Of a stretch of DNA of 14,367 nucleotides, positions 1-9,349 are shown in pieces. The position numbers were made by a program, and so were the translations under genes. The notes under the pieces were generated by a model, which worked only from the letters and a program-made list of their open reading frames with translations, had not been told where the DNA came from and made no database searches. This stretch comes from Gryganskiella cystojenkinii (taxonomy: Eukaryota > Mortierellomycota > Mortierellomycetes > Mortierellales > Mortierellaceae). Each line of letters opens with the position of its first letter. Within the stretch, counting starts at the first letter, position 1. The DNA lies in the NCBI GenBank assembly GCA_015852425.1, contig JAAAIG010000934.1, positions 1 to 14,367 of the forward strand. Direction: 5' to 3'.

Positions 1-925
1 GCCATGCCTACCATCAAGCAGTGCGACGCGGTAGAACACAAGGTTAGATGCTGGTAATTTACCACTGTTATTTGCTGGGAGTGGGCGGAGGCGGAGATCT
101 GGATGGCATTCTTGTGGTCGCGAAGATGTTGTAGGCAACCTTGAGGCCGTCTTCTTATCGTGTCGCATTTAACTTGACAGAGGATACGACAAATGATCAG
201 CCGCTTGACAGTATCTTCAACCACCTTTTCTCTCGTCGTGTAGTGTCGTAGCAACATTCTTGAAGTCGCAAATGTTAGATTCAGAGTTAGCAGAATGTCG
301 TATTGGTGCACGATGGTGGTGATAAAGCATTGGCTATGCTTGGACGAAGGCAGGAGCATCACATATGGAGAACTGTAGGCGTAGTAGTGGACAGATCGGT
401 CATCAAGCAAGTCGGACCCAGGGCAGGTAACTAGGCGGCTGAGATCTCAGGATGGACGACTGTCTTCCTTGGTTTCCTTGGCCTTCTTTATTCAACAAAA
501 AGGCTTTCGCTGGCATCCTCCTTACTGGAGCACTCTTCTTCTTCGACGTAGACCTACGAAGTCCTTGCTTCGCACAGACCGCGGTCACACCTCCACCCAG
601 AGTATGTCCACAGAGCACCAGTCCATAATCGGGATAATATTCGAGGCTTTTGGCCAAGAGACAGGAAGATGCAAGTGTGCCTTATACTCGGATCCGGCAT
701 CTTTGCTCTTACATCCAGATAAGGACGGTTTCCGAGTAGCAATGGTCGTCACTAGCAGGTGCAGAGATCAGTCAAAGCGTCAGAGAACTCTAGAGTTCCA
801 CGGCAGGTTCAGACAATGCACTGAGCTCCATCCAAGTTGATGTAGTGAACAAGAGAATTTATCTTGGGTTCCGGGTGGCCGCCGTCCTTGATTAAAGGTC
901 AGTGGACGATACGCCCTTGCCCGGC
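1..925 (-). pseudogene. Relic of a class 3 (diacylglycerol-type) lipase gene
   Basis: The minus strand carries ordered but broken pieces of a fungal Lipase_3 / sn1-specific diacylglycerol lipase. From the 5' side these are: a block reading LVHYINLDGAQ (around 820-855); CRGTLEFSDALTDL (about 764-805), the typical segment before the lid; YPDYGLVLCGHTLGGG (about 589-636), the nucleophile elbow; and VHYYAYSSPY with HQYDIL (about 294-392), matching the later AYGPP and Asp-containing region. In the frame of the RGTLEF block there are stops at 899-901, 809-811 and 752-754; the one at 809 falls inside a conserved stretch. The three main blocks lie in three different frames. The elbow reads G-H-T-L-G-G: the nucleophile codon at 601-603 is ACT (Thr) where the family has Ser. 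Introns could explain some frame changes, but not the stop inside the conserved block. The family call is firm; the exact borders are not, and the relic may continue past the left edge. Confidence 0.8.
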
Positions 926-1195
926 CTTGCCCTGCTCCTGACCTCAAGTGGGCACTGCTAGGGCGCTTTGCTTCCATAACAAACACTTCAAAAAGTGAAA
1001 GAAATGGCTGTATCCAATTACTTTTTTCAGTTTTTTTTAAAGTCAATGGCGTACCGTCCTTCGATCCCGCGCGACCATAGTAGCGGACACAGCCAGCCGT
1101 GACTGCGTAATTCTTTGACCTTTTTCTTTGGGGTTAATAAAGAGTCTTTTTTCTCTCCCCTCATAATCATCACCTTCCTTTCAACTGTCTTTGCC
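926..1195 (+). promoter_or_regulatory. Upstream region and pyrimidine-rich leader of the dehydratase gene
   Basis: No gene is visible here. The last ~80 bases before the start codon are strongly C/T-rich (about 1141-1190), as is common just upstream of highly expressed fungal genes. The start codon sits in a good context (GCCATGGC). I do not see a confident TATA box; a TTTTTTTAAAG tract lies near 1030. Promoter function is inferred from position only. Confidence 0.4.
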
Positions 1196-2254
1196 ATGGC
1201 TACCACGACCCAAGCCCAGCGTGCCCCTGCTGCTTGTACGCATTCGAATAGCGTTAGCCGGCATGTGATGTCATATCTCCAAACAAGTAACAGATTCTAA
1301 TCATCGTTTCACTTGATGTCCATTAGCCTCTGGAAAGCGTGCTCCCAAGCCCGTGAACCCCATCGTCAACACTTACTTGATCGCCTACAACTGGGCTTCG
1401 TTCGCGGCTTGGTCCTACATTCTCGTCCAGACCATCAGGACGCTTCTCGCGACTGGAAACGATTTCACCAAGGTCTATGCCGTTGTTGGTGATCACCTCG
1501 TCTGGGTCCAGACCGCCGCTTGTCTCGAGATCTTGCATTCCTTGTTTGGTTTGGTCAAGTCCCCCGTCGGTACCACTGCTATGCAGGTTGCTTCCCGTCT
1601 TCTCCTCGTCTGGGGTGTCTGCACTCTTTTCCCCGTCGCTGAGGTAAAAAAGAAAGAAAGAAAGAGCTGACTGGATGTTGAACAAGAAAACGGCAAGGAT
1701 ACGACACTGAAAGTTAGACACATGCTAACTTTTTTATCTTGTTTTTTTGATAAAAAAACAGGTTCGTCACTACTGGGCTTTCACCACCATGACCATCGCC
1801 TGGTGCGTCACTGAGTGCATCCGTTACGCGTACTATGCTCTCAACCTCGTTAACCTCGGACCATCCTGGTTGATCTGGTGCCGGTAAGTTTTCATGCTGA
1901 CCCGAGAAAAAAGATGCCAGAAACAAAACTGGAATTTTTATTTCCGATTTGCAATCGGCAATGGAACACGAAACCCAATGGACTCTCGGACCGCAAATAT
2001 GGAATACTCAACATTTTTGCTTTTTGCTTGATAGTTACACCTTCTTCTACATCCTCTACCCCGTCGGCGCTGGATCTGAGGCCATTGAGATCTACCAGTC
2101 TCTTCCCTTCGCCCATACCATCCACCCTGGTTACTACTACTTCTTGTGCGCCATGCTCTGCATCTACCCTCCCGGTTTCTTTGTCATGTACACGCACATG
2201 ATGGGCCAGCGCAAGCGCTACCTCGGCCCTGCCAAGGCCAAGAAGTCCGAGTAA
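1196..2254 (+). CDS. PHS1: Very-long-chain (3R)-3-hydroxyacyl-CoA dehydratase (PHS1/HACD family)
   Basis: This enzyme catalyses the third step of the fatty acid elongation cycle in the ER membrane, dehydrating 3-hydroxyacyl-CoA to trans-2-enoyl-CoA. Proposed exons are 1196-1235, 1327-1643, 1762-1883 and 2035-2254, with GT-AG introns of 91, 118 and 151 nt. Phases join cleanly to give 232 aa, a normal length for the family. Recognisable segments are NTYLIAYNWASFAAW (TM1), the SPVGTTAMQVASRLLLVWG block, the TECIRYAYYAL segment, and YPVGAGSE. The last holds the two residues shown to be catalytic in yeast Phs1, here Tyr168 and Glu175, spaced seven apart as expected. Several hydrophobic segments fit a polytopic membrane protein. 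The C-terminus ends KKSE, a KKxx dilysine ER-retrieval signal. A branch-point-like TTCTAATC precedes the first acceptor. The gene is convergent with the downstream transporter. The family call is very secure; the short first exon is the least certain part. Confidence 0.95.
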
Positions 2255-2451
2255 AAGGGTTCTCTCTTGCTCGCTCCTTTGCAAAGTTATTCCCCCAATC
2301 TACCTCTTCCACATACTCTACTTCAAACCCTAGCACGAATAAAACAAAAGTTATGTATGCTGAAATATCTATTGTTTTTTCTATGTTTCTATAGTTTTTT
2401 CCTTATGAAATTATGAAGCAGTAACAATAAAGAGGACTTTTGACCCTTTTC
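2255..2451. promoter_or_regulatory. Convergent 3' region with poly(A) signals
   Basis: This is a short gap between two tail-to-tail genes. On the plus strand AATAAA occurs at 2338-2343 (84 nt after the dehydratase stop) and again at 2426-2431. T-rich stretches surround both. They are plausible polyadenylation signals for the dehydratase transcript. I see no clear AATAAA for the opposite gene in the gap, so its transcript may end inside the dehydratase 3' UTR. Function is inferred from motif and position. Confidence 0.5.
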
Positions 2452-4047
2452 TTATCCCTTGCTATTCTCGTGAACCAGTATGACAAATCCAGCGACGATG
2501 CTTAAGCCGCCGATGACATTACCCCATCCGATCGCTTGTTGGAACAAGACCCAATCCACAAGCGCCACTAAAGGAATCGTCGCCATAGTTCCGACCGCGG
2601 CAAAAACTGGGTTCGTCTGCGAGACCACAATCATGAAGCAACCATTGTAGATCAATCCCAGGGTCGCAATCATGAGGATGGAGAGGAATTCGTGCCAGGT
2701 CGGGAGCTCAAAGACTTCGTGTCCTATCCAGTGCATTATTGGGATCGGGACCCACAACATCGTACAGGTCACAACGCCCATCAGTCCTGTAAGCGTGTTG
2801 GCGAATGTCACTGCTTGTTGCTTGGGCGAGGCAAACTTTTTGTAAACAACCTATGGAGCAATTGAAGCAAAGGCAGAAAAAAAAAAGTTCTCTGAGGTTA
2901 GGATCAGCGGGTCAACATCAGTGTAGCGGCGTCATGACTTGATCTTTTTTTTGTTTGTTATCAATCACCCCACCTCTTCGAATCCATAGAGAGCGGCACC
3001 GATGAGCGCCAAGACATCTCCTGCGGCAGAGACGGTATCATTTCTTTGAGCCCCGGCTTGACTGTCCGGCGCGGAGGGTTCGCGTGTAGTCAGACTGATA
3101 ATAGCAACTCCAAATAGGGAAAGAAAGACTGCCAGGACTTTGTTTCCGATAATTTTTTCCTTGAGCAAAATGACGGAGAAAAGATACGCAAAGAAACACG
3201 AGGTGTTGTAGATCGCTGTCAAGTTGGCCATCGAAGTCATGGCAACGCAGGTGTACCAGAGGTACGAAGGGACCATGAACAGTGTCGTCATCCCGAACGT
3301 AACGGCAAAGAGGTATCGGGAGAGAACCTTATTTTCCCGGGATGTAAAAACTGTGGCGGTGTTGAGAGCCGCTGTTGTCGAAGAAGATCCGTCAGTTGCA
3401 GCGGTAAGCAAGGATTCTGCAGAGGCGGATCCGACCATGGTATAATCGCTCTTGCGATGGTATAGACTGCTGGTACACTGTCGGATCAGTCTAGAGAAGT
3501 AATCGATCCGATCCCGAAGAGAGTTGAGAGGGCGAGGTGCGGTTGGGGAGAGATATGTGGTATAGAGGAATTGAGCCGGAAGTGCGATCGCCCAAAATGA
3601 GTGAGAGAAGTAGAGGATAAAGTAGGGCTTTTGGTATCCCATCGAGGTCTGGACAAACTTTGTCAGTTCCTATTAGATAGGAGATGAAAAATGAGAGAAA
3701 CAGTATTAGCAACGGAAACACGAAGACGAGCAGTTACTTTGCCACCAAAAAAAAAAAAAAAAAAAAAAAAGTGAACGTACAGTCTGCATAACAAACGAGA
3801 CGATGCAGACAAAGAGGATGGCGACTGCCTGTTTGAATCTTTTTACTTCGTCATGACTCCGACTGTCGAGTTCGTCAGTGTCGCTATTGTCTGTTGTCCT
3901 GGCAGAGTGAGGGTGAGGAGAGGGAGGCGAAGTTGTATTATGGTGATAGTGGTGGGGTCGAGAAGTCGAAGGTGTTGTATTTGAGGTACTGTTATTATCG
4001 TCCCTGTGCTTCCTCGCCCCTGGTGCAGGCGCTCCTCCCCGAGACAT
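2452..4047 (-). CDS. SLC35F/EamA-type drug/metabolite transporter (YML018C/THI74-like)
   Basis: This is a predicted membrane transporter of the DMT superfamily; the substrate cannot be told from sequence. Proposed exons (minus strand) are 4047-3781, 3669-2974 and 2850-2452, with introns of 111 and 123 nt, all phase 0, giving 453 aa. A ~70-residue polar N-terminus rich in Ser, Thr, His and Asn comes first. TM1 (AVAILFVCIVSFVMQT) runs across the first splice junction into ELTKFVQTSMGYQKPYF, the characteristic SLC35F5/YML018C signature. A hydrophilic insert of about 60-70 residues follows TM2. Later helices include PSYLWYTCVAMTSMANLTAIYNTS and LLKEKIIGNKVLAVFLSLFGVAIISL, the typical DMT repeat ending. 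The last exon carries the final four helices (NPVFAAVGTMATIPLVALVDW) and a short polar tail. The clean joining of TM1 across intron 1 supports the gene model. The start codon has a TATA-like TATATA about 10 bp upstream on its strand, which may be coincidental. Confidence 0.88.
3747..3770. repeat. A24 homopolymer inside transporter intron 1
   Basis: Twenty-four consecutive A on the plus strand lie in the first intron of the transporter. On the transcribed strand this is a U24 run beginning 10 nt after the 5' splice site (GTACGT). Such a run is prone to length variation and may also be affected by assembly error. Confidence 0.95.
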
Positions 4048-4476
4048 GTGTGGTATATATTCCGTCTATGTTTTACGAGAGAGAGTGCGAGAGAGAGAGG
4101 GTATATCTGCCAGTAGCTGTCTTCACAAGTGAAAATAGAGGAACAGGGTATTAATGAAGTTGAATGAGAAGAATGCAAAAAAGTGAATGAAAAGTGGTCT
4201 CAATTCTCACAGAATGAAGACGTCACCGAACCGGATCGCGTGAAGAGACCGACTTGGAAAGAACCAGTCGTTTGTCCTGATCTTCACCTCTCTTTTTCCT
4301 TTTCTTTCCTTCTCTTTGACTCCACCTTCCCATCGAGATCAGATTCAATCCATCATCACAACAACAGCAAAAAAAAGACGCTTTCTCACCCATCGCGACA
4401 CTTCAGCACTTGACAGCAGCAACAAGCCAACCCAAACCAAACCAAACCAACCAACCAACCCGCTCTTTATTAAGCC
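4048..4476. promoter_or_regulatory. Divergent promoter region between transporter and GYF gene
   Basis: About 430 bp separate two head-to-head start codons, so it must hold promoters for both. Visible features are a GA-rich tract at 4077-4100 (CT-rich on the transporter's strand, probably in its leader), a C/T-rich block at about 4281-4318 on the plus strand, and a G-free CCAA/CCAAA repeat at 4427-4461 that ends 15 nt before the GYF start codon. That repeat should form an unstructured 5' leader. No bona fide TATA or CCAAT box is obvious for the plus-strand gene. A coding role is not supported. Confidence 0.55.
4427..4461 (+). repeat. CCAA/CCAAA simple repeat in the GYF gene leader
   Basis: Thirty-five bases contain only A and C, built from CCAAA and CCAA units, 15 nt upstream of the start codon. 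The sequence is directly visible. It probably lies in the 5' UTR, where it would be unstructured; a role in translation is only a suggestion. Confidence 0.8.
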
Positions 4477-7400
4477 ATGGCTTCAAACACGATGAACTTT
4501 GGTCCTGAATGGTACTCACTCCCATTCAACACGTCCTCTTACTCGATGAGATCAGCTTATTATTTAAATCAGCATTGACCTATTCTCTTTCAAATTGAAA
4601 TCCTATTAGGATGAGACGCTTCCCCGCAAAGACCAGTCAGTCCCAGTCGGATCTCACCTCCAAGGCACCCTCTCCTCCTCCACCGGCTGCCCCTCCTCTT
4701 CACCACCACCACCACCACCACGACTGGGCGACTTCTTCGTCAACCCCAGCTACTGCTGCTGCCGCGTCTTCTTCGTCGCTGCCCCCCTTTAGCTATTCTT
4801 CTGTCGCAGCAAACAATGTCCGATCGCAGAATGGCGGATCCGGATTCGACCCATCTGTCCTTCTCGACTCTGGAAACCTCTCTGGCAGTCTCCTCAACAG
4901 CAACAACAACAACGGCAGCTCTTCTAGCACTCTTAACAACAGCGGAGGAGGCGGAGGAGGTTCAAGCCTCGGAGCAGGCTCAGATTCGCTCAATCCCTTT
5001 AGGTACTCCAAGGAACTGATGCTCTCGCTCTATCGACCTTCTGGATTCCCTATCGAGTTTGAACGCCATGATATCATGACCAGTGAAGATCCTCTTATGC
5101 CCATGTCCTCGCAACCCTTCTCGGAGCAGGAGATCAAGGTAAAGCTTACCCCCTCTCTCTCTCCACATCCTGTTGTTCAAGATGCCCTCTCTCTTTTTGT
5201 TTCTTTTCATATCCCCTCTCCCCTTTTTCTGTGGAGTAACAAAAAGAGAAACAACACACAAAAAAAAAATGGAGGCTGTCTGTCATCTTGATCATGCAGG
5301 TTCTCGTGTCTTGATTTTTGTTAACCAAACCGACTCATCGTACGACTCCTTTTGTTGGGTTGTCTTTTGCGTCGACCTCTCTTTTAGATCCTCTCTGGAA
5401 GTGTCAACAGTGAAGTCGCTCGTCGGACCGCTCAACCAGGAGAGGGCGGCCAACAAGATCGTCCCTCAGGACAAAGGCGTGAGAGCTTCTCGGGTAGCGG
5501 TGATCATGTTTCGTCTTCCGGAGGAGGACGATACGATCGATCCGACAAGAACTCTTCAGGCTCGTCTCGTAGCCATGATTCCAGAAACCATGGCGCACGG
5601 ACAAGACCCACAAGTAAGCGTAAAAGCTCGATTGAGGATGTGAACTTTTGATAGACAGAAGATACAAGCCTCGGCTCAAAGATACTGATCATTCCATTCT
5701 CTCGCTCTCTCTCGTTGCCCTTTTGCTCTCTCTTTTGCTGTAGATCTGAACACGGAGGGTCGAAGCCATTCCTTTCGGCGGTCAGAACCCATCGAGCGTG
5801 AGCGTGAACAACAACAGGAGGACGAGGCCCTCTGGAACTCCCCAGTAGGCACTTCCGTCGGTTCCTTTGATGCCAATGGTGTTTTCCGTATCACGACCGA
5901 AAGTGGCGCCTCTGCCACGGATCATCTCCTCCAACCTCTGGCCGAGCTGGAGGAGTCCATTCCTGAGCCAACGTCGGAGAGTGTTAGTGCTAGTGCATGG
6001 AGGGAGTCTGACAAGGAACCGCTCAGCAACAATGAACCGGCAGATCTGACTTTATCTGCAGATCGTCGAAGCTCTGCCGAAGAAACATTGTCGCCCCCTG
6101 ATCAATTACGACGAGAGGCTGAGCTTGGAGCAGGGGACAGCTTCCATTTTTCAAACGCTCATTTGGGTAGCGCCGTCACCCCTGCAGTCGAGACCTCAAG
6201 GTTCTCCTTTGCAAGTGATCAATCTAATGAAACCGAGCCCGTGTTTGCCCAGGCTCCTGCCGTCGTCGAGGCCAGTAAGTGGTTGTACCGCGACCCGTCT
6301 GGAAGCATCCAGGGTCCCTTCTCTTCCGAGGAGATGCACGAGTGGTACAAGGGGGGCTTCTTCTCGCATGATCTCATGGTCAAGCGCGAACAAGACGCCA
6401 ACTTTGAGCAGCTGGGTTCCTTGATCCGCCGCATCGGATCGGACGACAAACCCTTCTTGGTGCCTAGTGTCGCTGCTGCTCGTGTGGAACCACCGCCTCA
6501 GGTCTCGAGCTCGCTCCTTCGTCAGGGTATCCCTTCTTTGGCCGCGAACCGTCAACAACCTGTCTCTCAGGGGTTGGGATCCTCTTGGGCCGCCGGTCTG
6601 TCTGCTCCCTCAACGCCCAGCACCCCCAACTTTGGTACAGATCGTCTCTTTTCGCAGCAGCGTCCCTTGCAGCAACAGCACTCTTCTGGAGATTTGTTCA
6701 GCAGCACCAACAACCTTGGACAGCAGAGACAACCGCAGCAAGAATCTGGTTATGAATCAAACTGGGGTGCGAACCAGTTTGGTCGTACCGCTGAAATTGG
6801 TGGAGGCGGTTGGGGTGGTGATGCCTTCTCGCGTTCGCCCATGACGACCATGGCGGCCGCCCACACTCCATTGGCAGGTCCTCAGTTCATAGATCATCAG
6901 CGTCTTCATGCCCAAGAGCTCGAGCGACAGCAATACATGCAGTTGCTGCAACGACAAGCTCAGATGCAGGCTATCTTGCACCAACAGCAGTTTATGGCCG
7001 CTCAGCAACAGTTTGGAAACGACCCTCATGCGCTCTCGGCACTCTTGGCCCAACAGCAGGCTCAGCAACGCCAGCTCCAGATGCGTTACCAGCAATTGCA
7101 GTTTGCGGCTCTACACAATCAGGGCCCTACGACCCCAGGTGGGACTGCGATGCCCTGGGGTGGATTGGGTCAACCCTCAAGCCCATGGACCACCTCGATT
7201 ATCCCTTCGAATTCGGACAATTACTTCGAGTTGGAAAAGAGCGGTAACCAGGGTCCCCATTCCATGCAGCAGCGTCAGCAGCAACAGCAGTTTATGCAGC
7301 AGCAACACCAGCAAATGCCTCAGCACCAACAGCAGCATCATCAGCAGCAACAACACCATCAACAACATCAGCAGCATGGCCAACAGCACCAGTCTCAGCA

Positions 7401-9033
7401 GGAGATCCCTCATCAGGAGGAGTCTCAAGCCGATGATTCCTTCTCGGGCGTTCATCATCATCAAGACACCCAAGGCGTGACTCAGCAAATGGAGTCCTTG
7501 AATGTGAACGATTCCGTTGAGCACAAGCATGCCAAGGAACATGCCGAGCCTACGCATGAGCAAAAGATGGCAGGTTTGGAGCAGGCGACCGAGATCGCCG
7601 CTCATGCCGACGAGGTCAAGGCTCCTGCTGTGCAGGAGAAAAAGCAGCAGGTTGCCGTTCCCGAGCAACCTAAGGAGCAGCACATTCCTATGGCTGAGGA
7701 TGTTGTTGAGGAGACCCCTGTTCAGGAGGAAGAGGCCGAAGAAGAGGAGTCCGCCTCTGTTCAAGAGGAGGAGCAGCAACAACAAGACGATCAAGAGTCT
7801 GTTGAGGAGAATGTCTCTGAGACTGCTTCGACCAAGGCTCCCGAGTCTCGTTCGTCCATCAAGGCCAGTCCAGCTCCCTGGGCCAAGCCCGTGGTGGCGG
7901 ATGAGGACTCTCAGAAGCGTCGTGGACCGACTCTTTTGGAGATTCAGGAGATGGAGGCCAAGAGAGCTGAGGAGGCCAAGGCTGAGCGTATGGCTCAGAT
8001 GGCTGCAGCAGCCACTGCAGCCGGTGCCAATGCTCTGGATTTCACAAAAGGTTTGCCTGGTGCGCCTGCTTGGAGCAGCGCTACCGCCGCGGCTCCCAAG
8101 AAGAAGACCTTGAAGGAGATTCAACAGGAAGAAGAAGCCGCGCTCAAGCGTGCTCGTGCTGCTGCTGCTCGTCAGATGACTCCCTCGGCTCCCTCGACCG
8201 GCTTGGCTGCTATTGTCGCCAGTGGTGCTGGATCGGCTGGCAAGCGTTATGCCGATACCATCGGACCCAAGGTAATTACAGCGCCTACCAATCATAGTCA
8301 GGTGCAGGGCCTTATTTAAGGCTATTGAAAACAATGTTTCTAATATCTTGCTTTTTATTGTTTTTACCACTCTTCAAAGCCCCCTACTGCCTCACTTCCT
8401 TCTGGTCCTTGGGGTTCTGCTAGCACCATCTCGGCTGCTGCCAGACCTGCGCCTGTGACCCGCAGCTCGGCTGTCTTCACCGCCAACCCTGCTCATGCCA
8501 GTGCTGCCTCTGCCGCGGCTCGTGGATTAGATAACGGGTGGACCGAGGTCGAGTCCAAGCGTGGTGGTCAATCCTCGGTTGCCTCTCCTTTGGTTTCTGC
8601 TCCTGTTGTGAGCCGCCCCGCCGTCCACAAGCCAACCTCTTCGTCTTCGTCCAACTCGAACGAGCCCCGTGCTCCCTCGGAGGACTTTATGCGTTGGTGT
8701 CGTTCGGCCTTGAAGGGACTTCAGAACGTGGTCCTGGAGGATTTTATCCAGATGTTGTTGACGTTCCCCTTGAGCCCAGATCCCATGACGGTCGAGATTA
8801 TCCAGGACTCCATCTATGCCAACTCCCAGTCATTGGACGGTAGACGGTTTGCAGATGAGTTTATTAAGCGTCGCAAAGCTGATGCTTACCCTCATGGTAT
8901 GGCGCCCTCGTCTTCATCCTCGACCTCGTCGGCCACCACTGCTGCTGGCAATGGAGGTTCGGGAGCTCCTCCTGGTATGGACTTTTCGTTCAAGGTCGTG
9001 TCCAAGAAGGGCAAGAAGAAGGGAACCGCTTAG
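4477..9033 (+). CDS. GIGYF/Smy2-type GYF domain protein, translational repressor
   Basis: Proposed exons are 4477-4511, 4610-5138, 5388-5613, 5744-8271 and 8380-9033, with introns of 98, 249, 130 and 108 nt and phases that join, giving about 1323 aa. Domains in order: FGPEWMRRF (residues 8-16, conserved in the family); a Ser/Pro/His/Asn-rich stretch; FRYSKELMLSL (142-152), resembling the YxYx4M-L 4EHP-binding motif of animal GIGYF; a low-complexity region; and the GYF domain (about 441-503) with W443, Y445, D447, GPF 454-456, M461 and W464. Asp447 marks the SMY2-type, and the signature GYF reads GFF. Then come a Gln-rich helix (about 650-727), a Gln/His tract (about 770-822), a Glu-rich segment (about 870-955), charged helices with LLEIQEMEAK, and the conserved C-terminal domain SEDFMRWCRSALKGL through FADEFIKRRK (about 1203-1270), ending in a Lys-rich tail. 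Family members bind Pro-rich partners through GYF and repress or decay mRNAs, including those on stalled ribosomes. The gene symbol is left blank because fungal naming is unclear. Confidence 0.92.
7266..7420 (+). repeat. CAG/CAA/CAC-rich tract encoding Gln/His repeats
   Basis: A stretch of CAG, CAA, CAC and CAT codons within exon 4 of the GYF gene encodes mixed Gln and His runs. The codon mix is imperfect, so this is an interrupted repeat rather than a pure trinucleotide expansion. It produces a long, leucine-rich artefact frame on the opposite strand. Confidence 0.8.
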
Positions 9034-9349
9034 ACAGGACATACACTCAAGAGAACGCCCTTTTACCGTTCTTGACCGACCCAAAAGCACAGCCTTTTCT
9101 ATCTCTTTCAGTAACGAATATTTTATGACTATTTCTTTTCTTGCTATCTTCCTCAAGATGTTTCTTCATCTGTCTTATTTGGCTCATCCCATTCACAGTG
9201 AGAACACACATTGTTAAATCAGACCCTTGCTATGATAACGTGTGTTATTCAAATTAAAGCAAAGAAAAATTGAACTATCGCAAAACATAATTTGGTCCGC
9301 AGGCTTGTTTTATTTTTACGATGGCATTCAGCGAATTGATCCCGTCGCC
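9034..9349. promoter_or_regulatory. Convergent 3' region with poly(A) signals for both genes
   Basis: This is the gap between the GYF gene stop (plus) and the aminopeptidase stop (minus). ATTAAA at 9253-9258 on the plus strand, followed by A-rich sequence, is a candidate poly(A) signal for the GYF transcript. TTTATT at 9309-9314 reads AATAAA on the minus strand, about 36 nt after the aminopeptidase stop. No gene is visible. Function is inferred from motif and position. Confidence 0.5.

Noticed and set aside
1353..1670. The dehydratase read as separate short proteins
   Set aside because: The pieces are exons that join through clean GT-AG introns into one family-length protein.
3224..3445. Open frames opposite the transporter, and similar ones opposite other exons
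   Set aside because: They are shadows of the coding strand with no independent support.
7266..7420. Possible pathogenic-style CAG repeat expansion
   Set aside because: CAG, CAA, CAC and CAT codons are mixed, so it is an interrupted low-complexity coding tract, common in GYF proteins.
7177..8370. A 397-codon open frame on the minus strand, Leu-rich
   Set aside because: It is antisense to the Gln/His/Glu-rich exon of the GYF gene. CAG/CAA and GAG codons read as Leu-type codons in reverse, which keeps the frame open without meaning. No domain is recognisable.
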